From contig RDEW01000014.1 in the NCBI GenBank assembly GCA_011109175.1, positions 754,042-818,041 of the forward strand: a stretch of 64,000 nt of DNA, in the 5' to 3' direction. Every line of letters starts with the position of its first letter. Position 1 is the first letter of the stretch. Made by a program: the position numbers and the translations under genes. Under the pieces are notes generated by a model. The model saw nothing but the letters and a program-made list of their open reading frames with translations, was not told where the DNA came from and searched no databases. Positions 55,086 to 64,000 of this stretch are shown in pieces. Source of the stretch: Dicyema japonicum. Taxonomy: Eukaryota; Dicyemida; Rhombozoa; Dicyemidae.

Positions 55086-56106
55086 TGATATTTAACCAAG
55101 TTCAATTTTCTTACTGACGATTACATTCAACACACGTTTGCTGAAAGTCATCAATGTGTAAAAAGGTTACTCCAATAATATTAACTCTCTTCAAAAACTG
55201 TTGGGGGAATAATTTGGCATTCTTTATTTGATGTAGAGAGAATTCGATGATTTCTCCATGGACGTAGACATTGTGTTAGATTCTGAACACATGTTAAGTA
55301 TGTGGCGCAGTCCAACGAGTGCCGGGTAAAGGCCTGATGGTCCCGTATTCGAATCTCGTTGCTGTACATTCTGGCTGAGGGTTCCACGCATCTACGAGAA
55401 ATTGGATATCGACTTGATTGAAATTACCACCTCAATACGAAAATGCTATAAGTAGTATTAACGAAATATTACACCTCATGGATACTTACTTCATGGGGGA
55501 AGTAATAAATGGTTATACGAAGAAGAACATACTGGCTTGGTTTTTTCCCTTAATTTAGTTAGTTTTGTCTTTGGTGGGTAATAAAAATTATATGTCTCTA
55601 TCTACGATTCTCAGAAATTAACCCTTCTTATGGTTTAGATATCCATACTGGTATAGAGTATCCCTGGTTACATTACATGTCAGGCTATTTTACGGCCATT
55701 TGACATCACTATTCTGAAAAAAACAGATAAAAGATGTAAAATAGTTGAAATAGCCACGTGGTGCTTCGTGGCTAATTGGTTGAAGTTTCTGTTTTGTTCG
55801 TCTGTTCCTCCTCTGTCTTCCTATTAGATTGGCTTCATGTGATTCACCAGTCTAGGTGGTGCCCAGTGCCAGGCCGGCACGAAAAAGGATCATTTGCTCT
55901 CCCCCACTCCACTGGATGGGTTTCCACAACTGCAACTATGGATGTCTTTTACCCTTTATGCTGATTCCGGATGGATTCTGTTTCTGTAGAAGTGGAAACT
56001 GGATACATTTAATTAGTTGTTTACTTTAACTACTTTCTCGGTGTATCCGTGGTTAATAAATAAATAATAAAATAGAAATTGACATAAAACTTTTAAAAAA
56101 TCCTAT
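55086..56106. other. Unassigned apart from a SINE-like repeat
   Basis: Apart from the repeat at 55300-55400, no gene is recognised. Positions 55855-55905 resemble 2705-2750. Confidence 0.35.
55300..55400 (+). repeat. tRNA-derived SINE-like repeat, copy 2
   Basis: The A-box-like TGGCGCAGTCCAACGAGTGC is followed after about 25 bp by the B-box-like GTATTCGAATCTC. The shared tail GCTGTACATTCTGGCTGAGG comes next. Confidence 0.6.
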
Positions 56107-56845
56107 TTAATGCTAATGGATCAACAAATGCTCGACAACTTGGAACTATGGCTCTCGAAGCGGAGACTTGACACATCAGCAGCAAAGTCCTTTGTCACAC
56201 TGTTTACCACCTACAAGAGACAGCTCTGTATCGAACCAAAAGTATTTATGAAGAACGAAGCTATCTCTGTTAACAAAACACCGAAGATTCTGGGAGTAAC
56301 CTTTGATCAGTGACTCACCTTTATCCGGGATGTTGAAAACAGAGTAACTTCTGCTCTGAAAAAATGAGAATTTTAAAAGTGCTCTCAAAAACACTTAGAG
56401 ATCAAACTGGGATCCTTGCCACGATTTATAAACAATTTATCCGACAAACGATGACGTATGCAAGTCCTTCATGGGCAATGCAAATGTCACGATCTTCCAC
56501 ATTGAAATTATCTGCAATCGAGGAGACTGCAATAAGGTTAATTGGACCAGATCATAATATCCAACCTATTGAAAACTTTTTAATTGAACTACAACGGAAA
56601 CTATTAAAGGAGACTGTTCTACCGAGCTGCCCTCTATTCTATATACTATCGAAATATCTACAATCATACAGAAATTTTGAGCCGATGCCATATCCAATGA
56701 GAAGAGCTGTTCAGGTTTCTCGACCCCGCCGGACTCGCCCAAATTTTTTTCTGTCTGTGATCACTTAGTTAGATGAGAACATTTATTTATTTCTATTTGA
56801 TCCAGTGATCCTGGTGGTAATAATAATAATAATTAATGCTAATGG
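56107..56845 (+). mobile_element. 5'-truncated CR1/Jockey-like insertion with 13-bp target duplication
   Basis: The body 56120-56832 lies between perfect copies of TTAATGCTAATGG (56107-56119 and 56833-56845) and ends in a (TAA)n tail. The coding part starts LDNLELWLSKRRLDTSAAKS and continues KTPKILGVTFDQ. After two breaks it has ILKVLSKTLRDQTGILATIY, ending RRTRP and a stop at 56768. It is the same family as 29866-33440, differing from it by about one residue in five over the shared part. Confidence 0.9.
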
Positions 56846-57356
56846 GGCCAAGAACAAAGTCTGACATAATTGTGAAGAAACCGGATGGTAGTGTATTGTT
56901 TGAATAGGAGACATTATTAATTTTCTGTGAACAGCATGAAGGCTCATCAATCCCGAAAATACATACTGGATGCTGTCTTATAAAAGCTGTCTAAATTTAT
57001 CTAAAAAATAAATTACCTGAGAAAATATTAATACGTTCACGTGGAAATTGCCTGTTCCACTTCTAGGCGTGAAGACTTTCATGCATGGAAATTATTACTA
57101 ACTTTATGGGCATCTACACAATTTCCTGAGTAACAGACATCCCCTAATTCAAGAAACAAAGTTTACATCAAACTCATACTTGTACATGAAACAATTCCTT
57201 TTGCATACCCATCAATTTTAAGAAATCTTTTATTTTAGACGATCCATATAGTAAAATTATTTCAATCTAGGTTAACATTAAGAAGATTTTATTATTGCAT
57301 TAAGAAGATATCTTGTCTGACAAAATATGCACCAAACCACTTTTTTAATTGAACAT
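56846..57356. other. No gene recognised
   Basis: A/T-rich spacer between two mobile insertions. Confidence 0.3.
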
Positions 57357-57619
57357 GTGAATCTCGGAGTGCGGAAAAAAAGTCAAGCGGATTTCGTTAA
57401 CGGACTTGACTTTTTTTCCGTTTTGCGCTAAATTTCGAAAATTTATAAGGGAAAAATTTTCAAAAATGGAAAAAAAGTCAAGTATTGAAAAAATTTTTAA
57501 AAATTAAAAGATGCTAGTAGTATCACAAAAATGCGATATAAACTAAAAAAAGACAACTTGAATTTTTTTCCGCTTGACTTTTTTTCCACTTGACTTTTTT
57601 TCCTACAACCGTGAATCTC
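57357..57619. mobile_element. Miniature Mutator-like element with 9-bp target duplication
   Basis: The body 57366-57610 (245 bp) is flanked by GTGAATCTC at 57357-57365 and 57611-57619. It begins GGAGTGCGGAAAAAAAGTC and ends in the complement of GGTTGTAGGAAAAAAAGTC. It is essentially one terminal inverted repeat of the 33713-36168 element closed by the opposite terminus, with no coding interior. Confidence 0.88.
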
Positions 57620-59089
57620 TGCTAAGACTTTTACGCCCACCATTACTTTTAACAATCTAGACAACAAGGACTTCAAATTCTATACGATATTACGATTTTG
57701 ATTGTGCACACTTATTGTGCCTCACATAGAAAACAAAGTGACAATTTTCCTGACATCTCCTCTCAGCCTTGTTCTCTACTAAAATGATACTTATGACATT
57801 ACAGCTGGGTTAGAGACCATAAGGGACCGGTCTCCAAGTTAGAAGAGGTAGAAAAATTTAATTTCTCAAAAAAGTGTTAGAATGAGATTTGTGGATCATT
57901 CTAGGTTAGGGACCACAAGGCATGAAATTATACTCATGTGGTTAATGTCAAAAAAATCATTAACATTAATTGAAAGTTTAATGACATTTAAATAACCTTG
58001 AAACTGTCTATTTTTATTGATAACAAAAATTCAGATCAGGTTCGGGGAATAGCTTTGGTCTATACCGATTTGGTCAAATCCTTGCTACCTGTCGTTCCTT
58101 GAAAGTTAACACGCTTGATCGATTCAAGCTTATGTTCTTGCCCCGGATTGAGTCTGAGTCTTGCTAACACGGTTGTGCAACAGCGGACCAACAAGTAGGA
58201 TGATGTTCCGAATAAATTTATTCTAAAACATTGCTTTTATCTTGGGATGACCCTATTATCTTTACCAAAATAGTAACATCATCGAAGCAATCATTCAATG
58301 TCCACCACACCTGAACTCTCTCGAAAACTGGTTTGTTGTAAACCATCTCTCCCCGTCTCATTTGATATTACTTTTCATTTTTTCATATTGACCGTCTGCT
58401 GAATTTTCTTCAATACCATTTTCAGAGAAATGTTTCCAAACGTTACTTTGAGTTAAATTTTAAAAACTAGTAACCATCTCAAAACACGTGGAGGAACAAA
58501 TGCCTGTCGCAAAAATCAACATACTAAAGCTGTGTCAGACTATTTTCCGGCCTAAGCAGAGAAGGTCTGAGCATCATATATAAATAATTCATTCTAAGTG
58601 CAATTAACTAGGGAAGCCCTTGTTGGCCAATATCCTCTCTCAATTCTATCGACAAATTGCTAAAAATTCAAAACATTCCGTTCAGAACGACAACCGGATG
58701 GACCATCTATTAATCACCTCTGGAAAACAAAACCCTTCCAATTGCCGACTATCTGGGAATGAGAGCTATACAATTTCTCCCAAACCTACAATTTTTACCA
58801 TCTCATGTCACTTTTTTTGAAAGTAATTCTATAACAAAATTCTGCGCCTGCTACAACCCAAAGGACATTCGGGTTAACCTAGCTCATTATTCCACAGGAT
58901 CACCGGGTTAAAGGAAAGGGAGACCTCAAATAAGTGACCCAGAACCGACAAGGAAGTTGACGAGGTCGAGAGGATGGGCATGCTGTATTACCATTTTCAT
59001 TGTGCACTTAGAGTAGGTTTCATGGTATTTGAACAAGATTTCGTTTAAGATACTGCTTTAATAATTTTTTTAGGTTCAAAAAGATGTGT
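57620..59089. other. Unassigned region with one repeat
   Basis: Positions 57790-57950 are a partner of the 45470 repeat (GTGAAATTATACTCATGTGG-type end). The plus-strand open stretch 58620-58820 is not recognised. Confidence 0.35.
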
Positions 59090-59480
59090 TTTGAGATGAT
59101 TGAACTTCAAATAATTATTCAGATGGTAGGTTTGTTTGGTCTTCATAACTGCTGTGGTTCCGGTTCTCAACATGTTTAGAGAAGGGGAGTCCTTAGTCGA
59201 ATATAACTCCGATGATTTTTGGTATGGTGGTGACTGTAATAGTTAAGTCATCAAGGAGAACATTTGGCTTGATATTTTATTCTCTTCTAAATGTACCAAA
59301 AAGTCGTAAATGATTTTGTGAGATAGACATCAAGACCCAGTTTTCCAAGCCATGTGGTTAGGGTATTCACCGTTCTTTGCACAACTTGACCGGTGGTTTG
59401 ATAATCTTTATTTCTGCAGGAAATGACGATGTTGTTTGTGTAAGAGAGTACAGTTTTCTTACGGTGGTCTTGGAATAAAG
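59090..59480 (-). mobile_element. CR1/Jockey-like RT palm fragment
   Basis: The minus strand reads LSYTNNIVISCRNKDYQTTG (YADD replaced by YTNN), then TLTTWLGKLGLDVYLTKS and TTIPKIIGVIFD.GLPFSKHV. This is the palm-to-thumb order of CR1-like RTs, catalytically dead at motif C. Confidence 0.65.
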
Positions 59481-59639
59481 ATTTGATTTTGATAATTTTT
59501 TCAGTCTTGTAAAATCAAAAATATTTACTAGAGTCTACAAGTGTATCTGGCTTAAAGAGGAAACAAAATATTTTATTTTATTTCTCAGAATGTCGCATCA
59601 ATAAGGATCCCGAAGAATGAGCGTTCTTTGCAGTTGAGG

Positions 59640-61335
59640 CTCTTTCTAGTACAATTGAAAATGCTCTCCACTCTTACTCTCCATCCAATTGGTGGGGTTA
59701 TTTAGTTGTTGTCCTTCCGCTATTGGTTTCTCGCAAGACTGTGCTTGTGATGGAAGAGGATTTTTCTCTACTAACATGAAAAACTGATTCGATCCATTCT
59801 GGAAGGCAGTATCCTTTTGACTATTCTGCTTCTCGTGATCATACACGAGAGTCCCGAAATCGAACGAGGATGGTAGGTTCTTAGCCTCAAGAAGGCGGTT
59901 CGCACGAAATTATTTGAAGGAGAAGCTCTTAAAATCTTCAAAAAACCTTAGACATCTTCCATGTGTGTTGAAAAACATTCACCTCCCTCTCACAATGCGA
60001 TTCGTTCCATCACATCCAAAAGTTAGCCCCATTTTACCCAAGGGAACACCGACTGTATGGATAGAATGAGACCATTTGAAAAACATTACTTTTCGTCCGA
60101 ACCAAATTCTATCGGGAGATCTGCCAAATGCAATCCGTCACGTCCTGTTCTCTGACAACCTGATCGCCTTTGAAAAGAAAAAAGGTGAAGTTTGTCCGAT
60201 CGCTGTTGGTTTTGTCTTTAGGAGACTAGCTGGCAAGATTACCTGCAAGAGATCTATTACCATGATTGCACATTTTCTAAGCCCTTCTCAACGTAGACTT
60301 GATTACGATTCTGCTGCAAAGAAGCAGCCTATTCAGTACAAATTTTCAAAAGCTCTCAAAATATTCTTGGACGCGGTGTTCTGAATTAGTTTTGAACTAA
60401 ACAGGTATAAATAAAATTTATAATTGTGGACTATCCGATGTTGATTTTACTCAAGTCGTTTGTCCAAGTCAATTTTGTCTTGTATTCCTTGGTTATCCGA
60501 TGACTTAGAGTGTAATGAGGAAAGTGATGGGCGACAAACATCTACTTGAAGAGTGTACTTAATCGGATGTTGCATCCTTGATCATCATAACTCTTTGTCC
60601 TCCCTAAGAACAGCCTGTCCATTCTTAGAATTTCTTATATCCTTGAATGACCTTAAGTCATCTCTCTTGTATTGATTCTGTCTTCCATAAGGCGGTCGAG
60701 CATGTTTGTAACGTTCGTTTCGACGACGGCTCTTTGAAACAGGCCACACTGTTTGTCAAGTTTGGTGGCCTTGGGATTCGATCTTCATTTGATGTTTCTC
60801 TGCCGCATACCTCTAGTCTCTTGTGACCTCCGATTCCATGGAAAAGAAGATTCTACGTTCTTTCCCCTTATTTTCTTCTGACTAGTAAGGAGGTAACCCT
60901 ATAAAGATTTGGAATCGTTCTTATTCACACATCCTCCCATCCCAGAACATGAGACGGACTCTGGAAAGTGTTATTTGCATAATTAATTTTGAAAAAATTC
61001 TGGAGTCCTCCAAACAAACTTTGGTGTTTAACGACTTCATTCGAGCCTCACTGCGACTTAGACTGAATGAGTGCAGATACGGTGAGTGAATTGAGATTTT
61101 GAACTACATCCACTCGATTGCAGGAGGAGTGCCGGCAAGACCTCAAGCATTAAACGAAGTCGTTCGACAGGCTTTGAGAGTGGTTGCTTCCCCTCGGTAC
61201 TCGAACACGTCGGGATGTGTAGAAAACGTACAGATGGAGTGACAATCCATTCGTTGCTCGAGAACCCCTTTCAATGGCTGTTCAATCGCTGGGAAGGCCG
61301 AGACGGTGAAGCAGTGGAAGTACACTGACCTCCCA
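59640..61335 (+). mobile_element. REL-endonuclease retrotransposon, RT start plus C-terminal pieces, internally deleted
   Basis: At 60076-60384 the plus strand reads LPNAIRHVLFSDNLIAFEKK, then GEVCPIAVGFVFRRLAGKI and LSPSQ, RT blocks 0-2 of this family. At about 60690-60820 it reads FHKAVEHVCNVRFDDGSLKQ, then KFGGLGIRSSFDVSLP. At about 61100-61260 there is a damaged zinc/endonuclease region (LNEVVRQALRV; HVGMCRKRTDGVTI). The palm with YADD and the C-terminal domain are missing. It is the only copy here that preserves the N-terminal RT blocks. Confidence 0.72.
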
Positions 61336-61945
61336 AGTGATGTAACTTAATTCTTATATTTACATATTTAATCAATATTGATGCTAATTTTAAAATATAT
61401 TGAATTTGCCTATAAATTAATACACGTGTCGTGAACTTTCAGGATTGCATGTCTCTAATAACAGAAGACCTTCAAATCTAAGTGTACTATTAATATAAAA
61501 ATTAAGCGTATCCCCTGAGTTATTAAAGACTAGAAGAGTAATTTACGTCATGAGGCAATGTCATTATGTGTAGCTACATTAGCAATTCAAACTAATTAAT
61601 GAAAATTCAGAAAAATCGCAATTGCCTCAACAATCAAATTTCTGTCATAAATAATTTCAATGGTCATAATTGAAGATTGTGATTGTGACGCAAAACATAA
61701 AGTTGTCAATTATAGTGACCTTCAAAAAAGTGAATGATAAACCTGAGATCATCAACAAATAATTTTATTGAAGAAAGAAAATAGAGTAACGGGATCATCA
61801 ACTATATAAACCTATTATCATTGTTTAAATGTAAAAATAATTGTATCATTTTCATAAAAGTCATCATTCCATAAAAAACATAATAATATTATTTAAAATA
61901 TTATTTTTGTTTAAAAAATAAATAAAATATTTTTAATAGAATATT
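61336..61945. other. A/T-rich intergenic sequence
   Basis: No coding signal. The last 100 bp are nearly all A/T and may be the promoter side of the gene to the right. Confidence 0.3.
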
Positions 61946-61949
61946 TTGA

Positions 61950-63415
61950 ATGCTCTCTCGACTGTCACAGAACCGGAAGATTAGTTCGAATAATTTAAAA
62001 ATGAATTTTCTCACTGGAATAATCATTATTTTTACAAATCGCTTTTTAAAGTTGAGATCCGAATACATAGTTGAACTCATTAGGGATTTACTTAACTTGT
62101 ATCTCCATTACATGACCTTTGGCTTTGTAAAGGTTTAGTTAATTTATAGATTTCATTTGCTACTCTGATGTTGAATATTTTATTTTTTGACCTTTTATTT
62201 TATCATTATCTTGTCAATCAGTACTTACTCATACTTTGTATTTCCTTGGTTTGGGCAGATCTTGTCTTTACTGCCAATAGTAAGTGACCATTTACTTTAG
62301 AATTTGCCCTGTGGAAGTCAATTTTAGTCTTTTCTCTTTGCATTCACATTAGTGGGGGTATCTCTTCAAAAATCAGTGAATATGTTCTTTGTTCTTCATT
62401 TTATCGCATATTGGCCGTTCATTGGTTTAATTTTCATTAAATCATAGTTTTGTCTCAAGAAGTTTGGAATTAGTGTATCAAACCAAGAAATCTGTTGGCA
62501 GGAAACTGAAGAATTTGTTTTACCACTATTCTTATGTTTTTATTAAAGTTTATTATTTTGTTAATTTCAGACGATTGTTGAGAATGCTGATTTTGTTAGT
62601 TTCCTCCAGGAAAATCACACCGATGGTTTGTCCAAAGTTTTACTCAAAGAGGAGATAGTGAGACTGTTCACTAAGGAGGAATCTCAGTCTAAAGGTCCTA
62701 TAAAGAAGAGAATAGAATCACGAACCAATATTGCTAAGCATTCTTCAAAGTTTATGAATTCCAATAATTTTAGTGAGTCGAGGGAAGAGATTAGGAGATT
62801 TTCTCCCAAAAATGGTAACTTGGAGACCCAAATATATTTAATGAACATAAAAATCGTAAAAATGAAGAATGAAATCAGAAAATTACAATTAGAAAAGACA
62901 AACTTATCCTTAATGTATAATTATTATTATTTAAAGGATTTCCAAACTCACATCAGTTGGACCTCAAATAGTGAGTATTATACAAGTGGTAAAGAACCTT
63001 AAAATGCGTATTGAATCGTTTAGGACCGTTATTCCCATCATAATAGTTTGTTGATTCTGAGAAAGTAAGAATTATATAATAGTTAGTGAAAATATAGGAC
63101 AATTAAAGCTAAGAATGGCAGAAATGGGTCAGGCTTTGTTTTTTAGAATTAATGAGATTAAACTACAGGAGGATAAAATTTACAATTTAAATCAACAGAT
63201 TCTAGTTGGAATTATATTTATGTAGAAAATGAAAGAAAAGACTGAAGAATCTTTAATTTTAATGAAAACTGTGAAATCTCTGAAAATTAAAGTAAGATAT
63301 CAGGAGGACTGCCTCCTTTCTGAGGCCAGATTAAAGTTGATGTTTTTTTCCATTGTCGCCAAATTGAATCAAGAATTGAGAAGTAAAAATGGTTATTATT
63401 TCATTTTATTTTAGA
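61950..63415 (+). CDS. Unidentified coiled-coil protein gene (partial model), possibly LisH-containing
   Basis: The first open exon (from the ATG at 61950) contains SEYIVELIRDLLNLYLHYMT, which loosely fits a LisH dimerisation helix pair. The next convincing exon begins after TTTCAG at about 62570 with TIVENADFVSFLQENHTDGL. It runs SKVLLKEEIVRLFTKEESQS and becomes lysine/glutamate-rich heptads (KIVKMKNEIRKLQLEK). A later exon at about 63105-63205 (LRMAEMGQALFFRINEIKLQ, EDKIYNLNQQIL) is followed by a 21-nt GT...AG intron and KMKEKTEESLILMK at 63225. Splice chains are incomplete, and no family can be named with confidence. Centriolar or ciliary LisH proteins are one possibility. Confidence 0.5.
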
Positions 63416-63744
63416 TATTATCAAAATTTACAGAAAGTCCAGTCACCCATTTTGGTGATATTAACTATAATATAATTAACAAGAACTTTATTCCCTAATT
63501 ATTATTCTCCTTTACTTTAGTAGCTTTCATTATTGAGACCACATTCATTTTCATGATGCAATTTCCTCCTTTTGCTATCAACCGTGGCACGTTGGAAGGA
63601 AAGCTATTAAGGTCCCATGTTCGCTTGGTCACAACTAAATATACTTTTCACATTAACCATGTGCATATATAATTTCGGATTATTTCTAAACCAATCTCAT
63701 TTTAACTAAATAAATCTCAGATCGCACACTTTATTTTAGGGAAA

Positions 63745-63890
63745 GTACGGATGACACAGTAGAATAAGTTACGGACAAAAATCATGAGGTCCCCGGTTCG
63801 AATCTCACTCCTGTACATTCGGTCGAAGGTTCACGAATATACTTGGGTTTGACGATTTACTCCGTCATGTCTCATCACTGCTGAACTAGA
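63745..63890 (+). repeat. tRNA-derived SINE-like repeat, copy 3
   Basis: The B-box GGTTCGAATCTC is well preserved. The family tail CTGTACATTCGGTCGAAGGT comes next, then CCGTCATGTCTCATCACTGC and GAAC, matching the order in copy 1. Confidence 0.6.
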
Positions 63891-63954
63891 TTGTTTTATG
63901 GAAATCACACACAAACTACAAGTCAAGAACACTTGGATATTCCATTAATTAGCA

Positions 63955-64000
63955 TTAATGTTCTTATCAAAATAAAGTGTGAGTTCTGCCTAAGGTAGGT
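63955..64000 (-). repeat. Copy of the GGCAGAACTCACACTTTATT dispersed repeat
   Basis: It is the reverse complement of 8385-8410 over more than 20 bp and is cut by the window edge. Confidence 0.5.

Overview
This is nuclear DNA of a eukaryote, and the gene content points to an animal: a tetraspanin, E2F, the Polycomb protein SUZ12, Arp3 and CNOT3. It is AT-rich, with small host genes separated by worn transposon remains. The most informative property is intron size. Nine host genes can be followed exon by exon against conserved protein families, and almost all their introns are 22-30 nt long with GT...AG ends. Introns this short are a reported hallmark of dicyemid mesozoans, so a dicyemid-like parasite is my best guess. 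That is inference from gene structure, not a search result.

Host genes, left to right: MTG1 (2893-3997, -), ACTR3/Arp3 (6222-7634, -), a protein with two cyclic-nucleotide-binding domains resembling CNBD2 (11994-13604, +), a tetraspanin (16134-17085, -), an unidentified gene (about 18100-18710, +), CNOT3 (19374-21082, +), SUZ12 (37295-39136, -), a solitary 5S rRNA gene (40115-40229, +), a compact E2F (42780-43520, +), the proteasome subunit PSMD8/Rpn12 (49173-50133, +) and a coiled-coil gene at the right end (about 61950-63420, +). CNOT3, E2F and PSMD8 read through without a break. MTG1, ACTR3, the tetraspanin, the CNBD gene and SUZ12 each carry one or two single-base frame breaks in otherwise well-conserved sequence. 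Base-call or assembly indels are the simplest explanation, and pseudogenes the alternative.

The rest is mostly mobile DNA. At least five groups of non-LTR retrotransposon are visible. One is a CR1/Jockey-like family with an APE endonuclease and a 2A-like motif (29866-33440, with 5'-truncated copies bounded by target duplications at 21158-21611 and 56120-56832). The most abundant is a family ending in a CCHC/PD-(D/E)XK restriction-like endonuclease (over ten fragments). There are also RTE-like copies (51010-54830) and several lone reverse-transcriptase scraps. DNA transposons comprise a Mutator-like family (autonomous-type copy 33713-36168, deletion derivative 31024-32210, 245-bp miniature 57366-57610), a Tigger/pogo remnant (45934-46610) and a Tc1/IS630-like remnant (1574-2290). 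Insertions are nested up to three deep near 31 kb. A tRNA-derived SINE-like repeat occurs at least three times.

The host genes do not form an operon-like set. They cover mitochondrial ribosome assembly, actin nucleation, mRNA decay, chromatin repression, cell-cycle control and protein degradation, as expected for a housekeeping stretch invaded by transposons. I found no CRISPR array, prokaryotic operon or clearly novel defence-type system.
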